NCBI GenBank assembly: GCA_000703065.1
Contig: JNLK01000001.1
Coordinates: 3,742,001-3,806,000, forward strand
DNA: 64,000 nt
Direction: 5' to 3'
Source: Lachnospiraceae bacterium AC2029
GTDB taxonomy: Bacteria > Bacillota > Clostridia > Lachnospirales > Lachnospiraceae
Positions 8,172-17,955 of this stretch are shown one piece after another (the first letter of the stretch is position 1; the number at the start of each line of letters is the position of its first letter). The notes beneath the pieces were generated by a model. That model did not search any database. It was not told where the DNA came from and was given only the letters and a program-made list of their open reading frames with translations. The position numbers and the translations under genes were made by a program.

Positions 8172-11100
8172 TCAGTCATCCAGCTTGTCTTCGATCAGAT
8201 TTACGGATACCAGAGTGGACACGCCCTTCTCCTGCATGGTGATACCGTACAGGATATCCGCGGACTCCATGGTACCCTTTCTGTGAGTGATGACGATAAA
8301 CTGGGTATCCTTGGTCAGCTTCTTCAGATACTTTGCAAAACGTGTGACATTCGAATCATCCAGCGCGGCCTCGATCTCGTCAAGAAGACAGAACGGAGAC
8401 GGCTTCAGACTCTGAATGGCAAACAGCAGTGAAATGGCAGTCAGACTCTTCTCGCCACCGGACAGCTGCATCATGTTCTGCAGCTTCTTTCCGGGGGGCT
8501 GTGCGTTGATCACGATACCGGTTTCCAGAAGATTCTCCTCATCCACCAGCTCCAGATCTGCCTTACCACCGCCGAAGAGCTCCTTGAAGACCTTGCCGAA
8601 CATGACACGGATCTCCTTGAACTTCTCCGTAAAGGTCTCCTTCATTGCCTTATCCAGATCAGCGATGACGCTGCGAAGATTTTCTTCTGCCTTGATGATG
8701 TCGTCATGCTGCGTCTTCAGGAAGGTGTAACGCTCGAACACCTCCTTATATTCCTCGATGGCTCCAACATTGACCTCGCCCAGAGCCTTGATCTTCTGCT
8801 TTACGGAGGCGATCTCCTTCTTCATTTCCGCAGGGCTCTGCAGCTCCTCGTCACGAAGCTTTTCGGTCTCGCTGTAGGTCAGCTCGTATTCCTCCCACAT
8901 GTAGGTGGTCAGGCTTTCCTTGCTTTCCTCCAGCTTCTCCAGAACGGAGCTCAGCTTGAAGGCTTCCTTGTCCAGACCGGCGATATCCTCGGTCAGCTTC
9001 TCGCGCTTTCCGAAGAAGGCCTTGTGGGTCCGGTTGATCTCTTCCTTCTCCTTCTGGCGATCCTTCTGCTCGGTCTCGATCCTTGCCAGCTGTTCCTGAT
9101 TCTTTTTGATCCGGTCCCGGCTGTCGTTGATGGCAGCGGTCAGCTCCTCCGCTTCCTTCACCCGGTCACCGGAACGGCTGAGGATGGATGCCTTCTCCTC
9201 CTCCTCACGTCCCAGGTCATCAGCCAGACGGCGAAGGTCATTCTGATAGAATTCATCTCTCTGGGTTACGGTACCGAGAGACAGCTGAGCTTCCGCCAGC
9301 TGCTCCTCCAGCTTCCTGCGTTCATTTTCGCAGGTCTCACTCTCGGTCTCCATCGTCCGGATCTCTTCCTCATGCATCCGGATGGCTTCCTTCTGCTGCT
9401 TCTCGGTATCAAAGAGCTCGGACTTATTGGAATCGATATCCTTAACCTGCTGATCCAGCTCATCATTTTCCTTTTTGATCGAGGCAAATGAGGCTTCGAG
9501 GGCTGACAGCCGCGCCGTTGCCTGTTCCAGGTTGATGGAAACGGAGTTCTTCTCCAGCGTCAGCTTCTGGATCACGGACTGATACTGGCTCCTCTGTTCC
9601 TTCAGAGACTCTCTCTGCATGGAGAGCTCTGCATCCTCCTTCTTCGCCTCGGAGTACTTCTTCGTCATCTCGGCGATCTCGGCAGACAGTTCGTCCAGCT
9701 CACGCTTCCGTCCCAGCAGATTGCTGTTGTTACGGAAGGAACCACCTGTCATGGACCCGCCCGGACTGATCAGTTCTCCGTTGGGAGTTACCAGTCTGAG
9801 AGACTGCTTGTACTTTCTTGCGATGCGGATCGCCGCATCGATATTCTTTGCCACGATCGTCCGTCCCAGAAGACTGTCGATCACGGTCTGATACTTCTTG
9901 TCGGTCTTCACCAGGGCCGAAGCGATCCCGATCACTCCGTCCTCCTTCAATGCATCCGGATTCACGGAACCTCTGGGAGTCACTGAGGAAATGGGAAGAA
10001 ATGTGGCACGTCCCAGCTTTCCTTCCCTGAGATATGCGATCATCTTCTTTGCGGTTTCCTCATCCTCGGTCACGATGTTCTGGATAGATCCGCCCAGAGC
10101 GGTCTCGATGGCAGTTTCGTAGGAGGATTCCACCTCGATGATATCGGCCACAACGCCGACGATCTTCGGGTTCTTCTCCTTCTGCTCCATGACCTTCTTG
10201 ATGCTGACGCCGTAGCCCTCATAACGCTCCGTCAGATTCCGGAGACTTTCATGACGGGATTTCAGCCGGATCAGTTCCTGGTTGAAGCGATTCATCTCGC
10301 TTCGAACAGTTCCGCTGCGGTCGGTCTTCGTACGGAGATCCGCCTCCAGACGGTCCAGCTTCTTCTGATTATCCTTCAGATTCTCACTGACGGTCTCCGC
10401 CTGTTCGGACAGAACTCTGTGTTCTTCCCCGAATTTCTGCTCATCGCTCTTCTCTGACAGATACTTCTGCTTCAGCTCCGTTCTGCGGAGATTGATGTTC
10501 TCCAGCATGGTGTCATACCGGGCCACCTTCTCCTTCACGGTTCCGCCAAGATTCAGATAATCGATGATGGCACCCTTGGCCTGGTTGATCTTTGTATCGA
10601 TCTCCTGCTGTCTGGCATTGCTTTCCTCCAGAGACTTCTCCAGAGTCTGAACTGCCTTCTTCTTCTCCTTCAGCTCGCCGGAGAGACCCGCACGGTTTCC
10701 CTCCACCTTCGACTTTTCTTCGTTCAGACGGGAGATCTCGCCGTCCACACGCTCCAGCTGAAGCAGCAGCTCCTGCTCTGAATTCTTAGCAGCGGTGATC
10801 TTCTCCTGCAGCACCCGGATCTCACCCTCTGCGTGCTCATTTTCCAGAGAGATCCTGTGGGAATCCTCCGTCAGCTCCAGCATACGGGCATTCAGCTGTT
10901 CCAGATCTGCCTCGAGGCGTTCATACTCTTCCTTGGTATGATCGAATTCCTCCTGCAGGCGCTTCTGGTCAGCCTCCGTCACCTCCAGCTTCTCCTGATT
11001 CTCCTGGATCTTCTCCTCGATACGGTCCACCTCAAGAGTGAAAAGATTCACATCCAGTCGCTTCTGGTCCTCCTTCAGCTTCAGATACTGCTTGGCCTTT

Positions 11101-11729
11101 TCGGACTGCTTCTCCAGAGGTCCTACACGTTCCTCCAGACCGCCCAGGATATCATTTACACGGTTCAGGTTATTATGCTCCTGCTCGAGAGCCTTCTCCG
11201 TCGCCAGCTTATTCTTCTTATACTTTACGATACCGGCCGCCTCATCAAAGAGATCCCGGCGGTCATCCGGCTTTCCGGACAGGATCTTCTCGATCTGTCC
11301 CTGACCGATGATGGAGTAGCCCTCCTTACCGATACCGGTATCAAAGAACATGGCCGCAACGTCCTTCAGACGCGTCACGGTACCGTTGATCAGATATTCA
11401 CTCTCTCCCGAACGGTACACCCGGCGGGCTACCGTAACCTCCGTGAAATCCACCGGAAGGCTGTGATCGGAATTATCCAGTGTGATGGCCACATACGCGA
11501 AGCTCTGTGGCTTCCTGAGCTCCGTCCCGGAGAAAATGACATCCTCCATCTTGGAACCACGCAGTTTCAGGGCACTCTGTTCTCCCAGCACCCAGCGGAC
11601 TGCATCACCGATATTACTTTTACCGGACCCGTTCGGTCCGACGATCGCCGTGATCCCTTCATTAAACTTAAAGGTGATCCTGTTGGCGAAGGACTTAAAA
11701 CCATTGACTTCTATACTCTTCAGATACAT
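8172..11729 (-). CDS. smc: Chromosome segregation ATPase SMC
   Basis: 1185 residues from ATG 11729; the frame stays open upstream, but MYLKSIEVNGFKSF is the conserved SMC N-terminus. Walker A GPNGSGKSN lies at 31-39, a long coiled coil follows, the hinge domain sits around 510-670, a second coiled coil follows it, and the C-terminal head carries LSGGEKSLTAISLLF and LLDEIEAALDD (signature and Walker B). It forms the condensin ring with ScpA and ScpB, both encoded at 33.8-35.2 kb. It lies 28 bases after rnc and upstream of ftsY. Confidence 0.97.
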   Translation of the reverse strand: MYLKSIEVNGFKSFANRITFKFNEGITAIVGPNGSGKSNIGDAVRWVLGEQSALKLRGSKMEDVIFSGTELRKPQSFAYVAITLDNSDHSLPVDFTEVTVARRVYRSGESEYLINGTVTRLKDVAAMFFDTGIGKEGYSIIGQGQIEKILSGKPDDRRDLFDEAAGIVKYKKNKLATEKALEQEHNNLNRVNDILGGLEERVGPLEKQSEKAKQYLKLKEDQKRLDVNLFTLEVDRIEEKIQENQEKLEVTEADQKRLQEEFDHTKEEYERLEADLEQLNARMLELTEDSHRISLENEHAEGEIRVLQEKITAAKNSEQELLLQLERVDGEISRLNEEKSKVEGNRAGLSGELKEKKKAVQTLEKSLEESNARQQEIDTKINQAKGAIIDYLNLGGTVKEKVARYDTMLENINLRRTELKQKYLSEKSDEQKFGEEHRVLSEQAETVSENLKDNQKKLDRLEADLRTKTDRSGTVRSEMNRFNQELIRLKSRHESLRNLTERYEGYGVSIKKVMEQKEKNPKIVGVVADIIEVESSYETAIETALGGSIQNIVTEDEETAKKMIAYLREGKLGRATFLPISSVTPRGSVNPDALKEDGVIGIASALVKTDKKYQTVIDSLLGRTIVAKNIDAAIRIARKYKQSLRLVTPNGELISPGGSMTGGSFRNNSNLLGRKRELDELSAEIAEMTKKYSEAKKEDAELSMQRESLKEQRSQYQSVIQKLTLEKNSVSINLEQATARLSALEASFASIKKENDELDQQVKDIDSNKSELFDTEKQQKEAIRMHEEEIRTMETESETCENERRKLEEQLAEAQLSLGTVTQRDEFYQNDLRRLADDLGREEEEKASILSRSGDRVKEAEELTAAINDSRDRIKKNQEQLARIETEQKDRQKEKEEINRTHKAFFGKREKLTEDIAGLDKEAFKLSSVLEKLEESKESLTTYMWEEYELTYSETEKLRDEELQSPAEMKKEIASVKQKIKALGEVNVGAIEEYKEVFERYTFLKTQHDDIIKAEENLRSVIADLDKAMKETFTEKFKEIRVMFGKVFKELFGGGKADLELVDEENLLETGIVINAQPPGKKLQNMMQLSGGEKSLTAISLLFAIQSLKPSPFCLLDEIEAALDDSNVTRFAKYLKKLTKDTQFIVITHRKGTMESADILYGITMQEKGVSTLVSVNLIEDKLDD

Positions 11730-11757
11730 ATTCTTTGTTTTCCTGTTCCAATCTGTA

Positions 11758-12450
11758 TTAGCAGAGCCCCAGTTCTCTGATCGCTCTGTGGGCCGCCTCC
11801 ATCTGTGCCCCCTTGATGGAGTGTCCGTGCCCCTCTGCAAGCGGCTTCTCACCGATCCGCACCTGCACATGGTAATCCCGGTTATGATCCGGTCCGCTCT
11901 GGCCCAGAAGATCATAAGCCACGGTACCGCCGCCCTTCTGTGCATATTCCTGCAAAATGGTCTTTGCATCGGTGAAAAGTGTCTTATGTTCCAGATCCGT
12001 CAGCAGATGCTGCTGTACATACCTTCTGGCAGGCTCCATGCCTCCGTCCAGATAGATACCTCCCAGCACACTCTCGAAAAGATCGCAGAGAATGGAAGGC
12101 CGGTCCTTTCCACCTGTAAGCCGTTCCCCCTTGCTCAGAAAGACATAATCACCGTATCCCAGCTCCCTGGAGATCTGGGACAGGGTATATTCACAGACCA
12201 GGCTGGCTCTCCGCTTGGTCAGCTCTCCCTCCGAAAGATCCGGATATCTTTCATAGAGCGCTTCACTGGTGATATACTCCAGGATCGCATCTCCCAGGAA
12301 TTCCTGTCTCTCATAATTGGGGATCTCGCCGATATGATATTCATTGGCAAATGAGGTATGGGTCAGCGCCGTACGGAGCAGGACCGGATCTTTAAATGTA
12401 TAACCGATCCTCGCTTCCAGACCTTCGAAATCCATTGCTTCGTAACTCAT
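11758..12450 (-). CDS. rnc: Ribonuclease III
   Basis: 230 residues from ATG 12450, two bases from the plsX stop; the GAAGGAA at the plsX end serves as ribosome-binding site. It has the RNase III signature NYERQEFLGDAILEYI with downstream acidic metal ligands (LFESVLGGIYLDGG) in the first 150 residues, and a double-stranded RNA-binding domain (about 157-228, with KGAQMEAAHRAIREL). It cleaves rRNA precursors and structured mRNAs. It sits between plsX and smc. The acpP gene often found before rnc in Firmicutes is absent here. Confidence 0.95.
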   Translation of the reverse strand: MSYEAMDFEGLEARIGYTFKDPVLLRTALTHTSFANEYHIGEIPNYERQEFLGDAILEYITSEALYERYPDLSEGELTKRRASLVCEYTLSQISRELGYGDYVFLSKGERLTGGKDRPSILCDLFESVLGGIYLDGGMEPARRYVQQHLLTDLEHKTLFTDAKTILQEYAQKGGGTVAYDLLGQSGPDHNRDYHVQVRIGEKPLAEGHGHSIKGAQMEAAHRAIRELGLC

Positions 12451-12451
12451 A

Positions 12452-13468
12452 TTATTCCTTCTCGGTCCCTTCCTCAGCAAGGCCAGCGGTGATCTTGCCG
12501 CTCACATCCGCCTCGACAAAATTCTTGCACTGACGAACGGCTGAAGCAACCTCATCCTTCTTGGAATTGCCGTGAACCTTTACCACAAGCCCGTTCAGGC
12601 CCAGCATCGGAGCACCGCCCTTGTCACCGGTATTGAAGGAGCTGATGGTCTTCTTCAGCTGCTTCTTGATCATCAGACCTCCCACCTTGCTCTTGATATT
12701 GGCGGTCATGGCCTTCTTCATTTCCTTCAGGAGCATCTTGGAAAGACCTTCATAAAGCTTCAGGATCACATTTCCGACGAAGGCCTCCGTCAGAATGACG
12801 TCCGCTTTACCGAAGGGGATCTCACGGGATTCGATGCTGCCGATAAAGTTGATGGAATCACATTCTTTAAGAAGCGGATAAGTTGCCTTCACCAGCGCAT
12901 TTCCCTTCTCTTCCTCGGTTCCGATATTCACGATGGCGACGCGTGGCTTCTTTATGCCCATGAGGCTTTCCATGTAAATGGAGCCGATCTTTGCAAACTG
13001 TACGAGCACCTCCGGCTTCGCATCCACATTTGCGCCGCAGTCGATCAGAAGAGACCATCCTTCCGAGGTCGGAAGCAGCGGCGCAAGAGGAGCCCTCTTC
13101 ACCCCTTTTGCACGTCCGATGATAAACTGCGCTCCTGCCAGCACGGCTCCGGAGCTTCCGGCAGAGATAAGAGCATCCGCCTTCCCTTCCTTTACAAGAT
13201 TCAGACCCACGACCAGTGAGGAATCCTTCTTCTTCCGGACCGCCTCCACGGGTGCGTCATGACAGGTGATCTCCTCGGTACAGTCGATCACCTCGATCCT
13301 CGTTTTATCATAGGTATACTCACTGAGCAGTCTGTCTATCTGCTTCTTCTTTCCGGTCAGATACAGCTTTACGTCCGGATTCTCCTTCAGGCCCTCAACG
13401 GCACCTGCAACACAGGCCTTCGCCCCGTTGTCACCGCCCAGGGTATCGATCACGATATTCGCTCCCAT
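12452..13468 (-). CDS. plsX: Phosphate acyltransferase PlsX
   Basis: 338 residues. It converts acyl-ACP to acyl-phosphate, the donor for PlsY (encoded at 36236-36916). Recognisable features are the N-terminal IDTLGGDNGAKACVAGAV, the CHDAPVEAVRKKKDSSL segment, SAGSSGAVLAGA, the GANVD loop and GLNGLVVKVHGNS near the end. A consensus promoter lies at 13514-13542. In many Firmicutes plsX follows rpmF directly; here a 4-kb surface-protein gene separates them. fabD, fabG and acpP are not nearby. Confidence 0.95.
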   Translation of the reverse strand: MGANIVIDTLGGDNGAKACVAGAVEGLKENPDVKLYLTGKKKQIDRLLSEYTYDKTRIEVIDCTEEITCHDAPVEAVRKKKDSSLVVGLNLVKEGKADALISAGSSGAVLAGAQFIIGRAKGVKRAPLAPLLPTSEGWSLLIDCGANVDAKPEVLVQFAKIGSIYMESLMGIKKPRVAIVNIGTEEEKGNALVKATYPLLKECDSINFIGSIESREIPFGKADVILTEAFVGNVILKLYEGLSKMLLKEMKKAMTANIKSKVGGLMIKKQLKKTISSFNTGDKGGAPMLGLNGLVVKVHGNSKKDEVASAVRQCKNFVEADVSGKITAGLAEEGTEKE

Positions 13469-13513
13469 ACTATCCCTCTTTCTCTCTCCCTTTTCCAGGG
13501 CATTATCCTTAAT

Positions 13514-13542
13514 ATTTTATCCTAAACACCCTTCTTTTGCAA
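13514..13542 (-). promoter_or_regulatory. Vegetative promoter of plsX-rnc-smc-ftsY
   Basis: Minus strand TTGCAA (13537-13542), a 17-base spacer, TAAAAT (13514-13519), about 45 bases before the plsX start. It lies directly after the terminator of the upstream surface-protein gene, so the block is transcribed independently. Confidence 0.65.
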
Positions 13543-13575
13543 GCAAAAAGGTACCCGCCACAAAGGGCGGGTACC
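13543..13575 (-). terminator. Rho-independent terminator of the cell-wall-binding-repeat gene
   Basis: Perfect 10-bp stem GGTACCCGCC / GGCGGGTACC with a 6-base loop, followed on the minus strand by CTTTTTGC. It lies just after the stop codon at 13591. Confidence 0.85.
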
Positions 13576-13590
13576 GGTCGGTTTTAAATG

Positions 13591-16500
13591 TCAATTGTAG
13601 TAATAACCACTAAAATCATAATATGATGAAACATAAGGTCTGAAATAGTAAACCTTACCATCGATATTATATACGCCGGAGTAAAGCTGCTGTCCGTTAT
13701 GACCGAAGTAATACCATCTGTCCTCTACCTTCTTCCAGGTATTCGTTACGATCACTCCGTTCTTATCCGCATAATATCCGCTGGAGTGACCGTTCATCAC
13801 AAGCTTCCCGTCATAACCGAAGAGATAGGTCTTTCCGCCGACGGTCTGAACAGAAGATGATACAGCCCATCCTTCATTGAAATAATACCAGTCCTTGCCG
13901 ATCTGAACCCAGCCGTTCTCCTTTGAACAGTCCTTCTTCAGAGCACCGTTTGCATCAAACTGATACAATCTGCTGTCGATCAGACGGTAGCCTGTAACCA
14001 TTCCATCAAACTCATCAATATAGTATCTCTTTGATCCGAGCGTCAGCCATCCGAGAAGAGCGCGGCCGTTGGTCCCGAAATAATACCACTTATTGCCTAT
14101 CGTCTTCCATCCCTTGTAGTTTGTAACTCCTACGCCGCTCTTTGCGAAATAGAGACCTGTATATCCATCATACGAACTCATATTAAAGCCGGCTGTGATC
14201 ATCTGATAAGAATCATTGAAACCATAGGTCTTTCCATCGATCTTGCAGCATCCCTTCACCGGTTCGTAATTCTTGAAATAATACCAGTCCGTTCCGCCCT
14301 TATACCAGCCCTTCGGCTTCTTTCCAAGCGTCTTCAGGTATACTCCGTTGTTATCAAAGATATACCAGTCATACTTGATCTTATACAAGCCTGTCACTGC
14401 ATGGTAACCATCGAAATAATACCACTTTCCTCCGATGGACAGCCATTCATCACATGCAAGCTTTCCGCCTTTCTTTGCGTAGATCAACTGCTTCTCCTTG
14501 ATACCTGAATCATCCTGAAGAACGATCCATCCTGCAGTCTTCTGGTAAGCACCGTTCTTTCCAACGTAATATCCGTCCGGAGTGATCTGGTTAAACAGCA
14601 TTATGCCTTCAAAGAGATAGAAATTACCCTTCCATCCGTTATAGGGCATACCGTTTTTCTTAACATAGACGTAGCGATTATAAACCAGTTCCCATCCTTC
14701 TTTGATATCCTTCATGCTTGTGATCGCGCCGTCTTTATCCGTTGTGATGATCTGGTTGGAATCTGCGAAAGAACCAATCTGCAGACGACCATTGTAATCA
14801 AAGGAGTACTTCTTTCCTCCTATAGTCCTTATTTCTCTTATGACAAGATGATGGCTGGAAGGATCCACATAATACCAATATCCGTTCAACCTGTACCATC
14901 CCTTTTCCACCCGGCGACCGGCACCGTTATAGAGGGCATATCCGCTGCTGTCACTACGGATTTCGTTGACAACCATCTTTCCATCTTCGAAATAATAGGT
15001 ATCGGAACCGAGCTTCAGGTAACCATCTACAGGTACGCCGTTCTGGGTATAATACTGTGTTCCGCCCAGCGAGCTCCAACCATCCTTTTTCAGTTTCCCG
15101 ACATAGATACCGTTCGCTGCATAGAGGAAATACTCTCCGTCCCTGTTTACAAGACCGGTCTGCATCTCACCATAGGAATCAAAGTAATACTGCTTTCCGC
15201 CAAGTGTCATGGCTCCCGTTGCAAGCTTTCCTGATTTCGTCGAGAAATACCAATCGCCTTCATACTGGAACCATCCACCCTTCAGCATGGTGCCGTCGGC
15301 ACGGAAGAAATAGCGGTCATCCTGGATCCGGACAAAACCTGTCAGAACACGACCATAGTCGTTGATATAGTATTCATTGCCGTCGATCGTTTTCAGCTGA
15401 CTCTGGATCATTTCACCTTTAACGCTGTAGAGAATAGTTTCCCTGGTTGCATCCCGCACGATAAGTCCGGTGTTATTCACCTTAGTGACAACTCCGTCCT
15501 TTCCGGCATAATAAAGATGTTCATCCTCATCATTATAGAAATACATGTCAGTGTACGCTTCACCGGTAACGCCAAAGTTATACTGTTTTCCACCCAGCTT
15601 CACCATTCCATAGGAAGCTCTTGCATTCGCCTCGTAATGATAGAAACCGTACCAGGTGTGCTTTAACAGTTTTCCGCCGATTGAGGCACGATAGTATCCT
15701 CCGGATACATAATTATCATTTTCGTCGTAATAGCCGCTCCCATAGAACATCTCGTTGTCACGCATGACGCCATAGGAATCAAAACCGTAGTATTCCTTAC
15801 CGATCTTATATACCCTGCTACGGTACATCTCATTGTCATGTGCGAAGTACTTCTTTCCGTCCACTGTGGTAAATGTATCATTTTTGATACGGACAGCGAT
15901 GCCGTTCTCTCCGAATGCATATGGGATTCCGTCTATCGTGATCGCAACGGATGTGCTCATCTCACCGTCACTACTGAAATAATACTGATTATTCCCTATC
16001 TTTGTGAGACCATTGGCAGCCTTTCCTTCAGCCCCGTAATAGTAGAAAATCTTCGTATGGCTGTTATACGAATATTCAGAATACCATTGTTTTACATAGA
16101 GCTGTCCGCCCTCTTTTGCCCGATAATAGTCGTGATGATAATTGCCTGTATCAGGATCCCTGGTGTATATCGAGAAATCATCATTATCATACATGTTACC
16201 TGTATCGGAAAATCCATAATATACATTATTTATTTTCAGCACCTGATTTGTTACGATTTTCTTGTCTTTGATGTAATAATACTGATTATTAACCTTGTAC
16301 CATCCATCCGCTGTTCCGAGCTTATGTGCGATCCCGTCGTAATCTATCACATACCAGGGAGCCCCTTCCTTTGCCTGATAGCACATGCTCGTAACGAGAT
16401 GACCGTCTTCAAAGAGGTACTGCTTTTTTTGCAGAGTCACAAGTCCGTTGAGTCCGGTACCCTTTGAATCGAAGAAATACTTCGAATACCAGGAGGTATA

Positions 16501-17562
16501 CCATTCGCTTGTATAAAGCGTCCCATCCGACTTGGCACAATGGTAGGTACGTTTGTACGTTCCGGTCGACTCATCATACTGTTCAATATAGAAAGGTTTA
16601 TCTTTATATAAACGACCTTTGCTGTCAAATCCGTAATACTTATTACCGATCTTAAGTACTTTCTCCTTTACCAGTTCCCCGTCCTTAATATAGAATTTAA
16701 CCGTAGTACCATTCAGCGGTACATTCAGCCATCCGTCATTTTTGGCTCTGGAAGTAGCAACTCCCTTTGCATCCGTAAAAATGTACTTCGTTCCGGCATC
16801 AATGACCGAATTTCTCAGGACATATCCATAAGAACCGAAATAATAGGAGACACCGTCCACCTTGAAGATTTCATCAGAAGGTGCGGCTCCGGTCTTACGA
16901 TAGAAGTATTCATCGTTATACCCATCGATATACCATTCGGAACGATACAGCTTTCCGTCAGATTTTGCCCTGTGATGTGCATAACCATCGATCAGGGGAT
17001 TGTATATCTTGAACGCGTTTCCCTTAATAAGATATCCGGAGTTGTTAAAGCCGTACAGATCACCATCCAGTTCCAGGACCGTGTTGGATAAATACTCTCC
17101 GTTCTTATAATAGCGTCTTCCGCCTTCTTCATCGACCCAGCCGTCCTGAACAGGATCACCCGTTACGTTCTGGATCGACTCATTTACTGCCGTCAGCTTG
17201 CCGTCATTCGGAGTTCTGTCCTTCTTCCCGGGGTCTTCTTCCTTTGTTTCAGAAGCCTCCGTGAGTTCTGTTACATCCGTCGAAGCCTCCCCGGCCTCTG
17301 CAACTTCTTCCGAAAGCTTCGCATCCGCCGTCCCCTCCTGCAATACTGCCGGAGTGTCTGTCTTTTCAGACTCTTCAGGATCCTCTGACTTCTCCGTTTC
17401 ATCCCCCGGTACTGCGGATATGTCCGTTGCTTCCGTAGTATCCCCGGATACCACAGGAACCTCGGCCTCTTCTGCTGAAACCGGAAGCGTAGACGCGGAA
17501 AGGAAGGCTCCGAAGAGAGCGACTACAACCGCCTTCTTCCATATGCCTGCATACTTCCTCAT
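13591..17562 (-). CDS. Very large secreted cell-wall/glucan-binding-repeat protein
   Basis: 1323 residues from ATG 17562, which has AGGAGGG at good spacing; an in-frame upstream codon at 17586 lacks one. A Sec signal peptide (about 1-32, ending PVSA) is followed by an acidic Thr/Glu/Ser/Pro linker to about 125. The rest is roughly forty tandem repeats of the choline/glucan-binding type (GWxxxxGxWYYFxxxG, for example KGWYKGGTDWYYF, GKTYGFNDS). No peptidase, amidase, glucosidase or other catalytic domain was recognised. The family binds choline-decorated teichoic acid or glucan, so a structural or adhesive cell-surface role is likely. It has its own promoter and terminator and sits between rpmF and plsX, which are adjacent in many relatives. 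That suggests insertion. Confidence 0.85.
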   Translation of the reverse strand: MRKYAGIWKKAVVVALFGAFLSASTLPVSAEEAEVPVVSGDTTEATDISAVPGDETEKSEDPEESEKTDTPAVLQEGTADAKLSEEVAEAGEASTDVTELTEASETKEEDPGKKDRTPNDGKLTAVNESIQNVTGDPVQDGWVDEEGGRRYYKNGEYLSNTVLELDGDLYGFNNSGYLIKGNAFKIYNPLIDGYAHHRAKSDGKLYRSEWYIDGYNDEYFYRKTGAAPSDEIFKVDGVSYYFGSYGYVLRNSVIDAGTKYIFTDAKGVATSRAKNDGWLNVPLNGTTVKFYIKDGELVKEKVLKIGNKYYGFDSKGRLYKDKPFYIEQYDESTGTYKRTYHCAKSDGTLYTSEWYTSWYSKYFFDSKGTGLNGLVTLQKKQYLFEDGHLVTSMCYQAKEGAPWYVIDYDGIAHKLGTADGWYKVNNQYYYIKDKKIVTNQVLKINNVYYGFSDTGNMYDNDDFSIYTRDPDTGNYHHDYYRAKEGGQLYVKQWYSEYSYNSHTKIFYYYGAEGKAANGLTKIGNNQYYFSSDGEMSTSVAITIDGIPYAFGENGIAVRIKNDTFTTVDGKKYFAHDNEMYRSRVYKIGKEYYGFDSYGVMRDNEMFYGSGYYDENDNYVSGGYYRASIGGKLLKHTWYGFYHYEANARASYGMVKLGGKQYNFGVTGEAYTDMYFYNDEDEHLYYAGKDGVVTKVNNTGLIVRDATRETILYSVKGEMIQSQLKTIDGNEYYINDYGRVLTGFVRIQDDRYFFRADGTMLKGGWFQYEGDWYFSTKSGKLATGAMTLGGKQYYFDSYGEMQTGLVNRDGEYFLYAANGIYVGKLKKDGWSSLGGTQYYTQNGVPVDGYLKLGSDTYYFEDGKMVVNEIRSDSSGYALYNGAGRRVEKGWYRLNGYWYYVDPSSHHLVIREIRTIGGKKYSFDYNGRLQIGSFADSNQIITTDKDGAITSMKDIKEGWELVYNRYVYVKKNGMPYNGWKGNFYLFEGIMLFNQITPDGYYVGKNGAYQKTAGWIVLQDDSGIKEKQLIYAKKGGKLACDEWLSIGGKWYYFDGYHAVTGLYKIKYDWYIFDNNGVYLKTLGKKPKGWYKGGTDWYYFKNYEPVKGCCKIDGKTYGFNDSYQMITAGFNMSSYDGYTGLYFAKSGVGVTNYKGWKTIGNKWYYFGTNGRALLGWLTLGSKRYYIDEFDGMVTGYRLIDSRLYQFDANGALKKDCSKENGWVQIGKDWYYFNEGWAVSSSVQTVGGKTYLFGYDGKLVMNGHSSGYYADKNGVIVTNTWKKVEDRWYYFGHNGQQLYSGVYNIDGKVYYFRPYVSSYYDFSGYYYN

Positions 17563-17606
17563 TTCATCCCTCCTTCTTGGAAACACTTGTAAAAACTGCT
17601 GAAATA

Positions 17607-17635
17607 ATTATAGCCGATTTAGATAACCCTTACAA
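17607..17635 (-). promoter_or_regulatory. Vegetative promoter of the cell-wall-binding-repeat gene
   Basis: Minus strand TTGTAA (17630-17635), 17 bases, TATAAT (17607-17612). The ATG at 17562 lies about 45 bases downstream. It follows the rpmF terminator directly. Confidence 0.7.
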
Positions 17636-17638
17636 CAT

Positions 17639-17667
17639 GAAAAAAGCTCCGCCTTACGGCGAAGCTT
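17639..17667 (-). terminator. Rho-independent terminator of rpmF
   Basis: Stem AAGCTCCGCC / GGCGAAGCTT with a TTAC loop and one mismatch, followed on the minus strand by TTTTTT. It lies 13 bases after the rpmF stop. Confidence 0.85.
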
Positions 17668-17679
17668 CTTTCATTATGA

Positions 17680-17859
17680 TTAATCAACAGATACGATTTC
17701 CTTCTGGTTGTAGGAACCGCAGTTCTTGCATACACGGTGAGGCATCATAAGAGAGCCGCACTTGCTGCACTTTACCAGGTTCGGAGCAGACATCTTCCAG
17801 TTTGCTCTTCTCTTATCTCTTCTTGCTTTTGATATTTTTCCCTTCGGGCAGATCGACAT
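17680..17859 (-). CDS. rpmF: 50S ribosomal protein L32
   Basis: 59 residues read directly from the sequence (start ATG 17859, stop TAA 17680-17682): MSICPKGKISKARRDKRRAN, then WKM, VKCSKCGSLMMPHRVCKNCG and a short tail. The two CxxC pairs (CSKC and CKNC) form the zinc ribbon of the C+ form of L32, and length matches the family. GGAGGTGTAATCGGT precedes the start. A strong promoter lies at 17898-17926 and a terminator at 17639-17667, so it is monocistronic. The yceD/DUF177 gene that commonly sits between ackA and rpmF is absent. Confidence 0.95.
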   Translation of the reverse strand: MSICPKGKISKARRDKRRANWKMSAPNLVKCSKCGSLMMPHRVCKNCGSYNQKEIVSVD

Positions 17860-17897
17860 ACCGATTACACCTCCTTACCAAAAATCACACTTCTGCT

Positions 17898-17926
17898 ATT
17901 ATACTTATGTGTACCCCGATTGTCAA
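17898..17926 (-). promoter_or_regulatory. Strong vegetative promoter of rpmF
   Basis: Minus strand TTGACA (17921-17926), 17 bases, TATAAT (17898-17903), a perfect consensus, about 40 bases before the rpmF start. Confidence 0.85.
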
Positions 17927-17955
17927 CAGTTATTTTCTTATTTTTTCTGAAAATG

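Noticed and set aside
8706-11780. Long plus-strand frames opposite smc
   Set aside because: Leu-rich antisense frames caused by codon bias of coiled-coil sequence; no family resemblance and no start signals.
8172-11969. smc start at 11969
   Set aside because: The extra N-terminal part overlaps rnc and has no SMC similarity; MYLKSIEVNGFKSF at 11729 is the conserved start.
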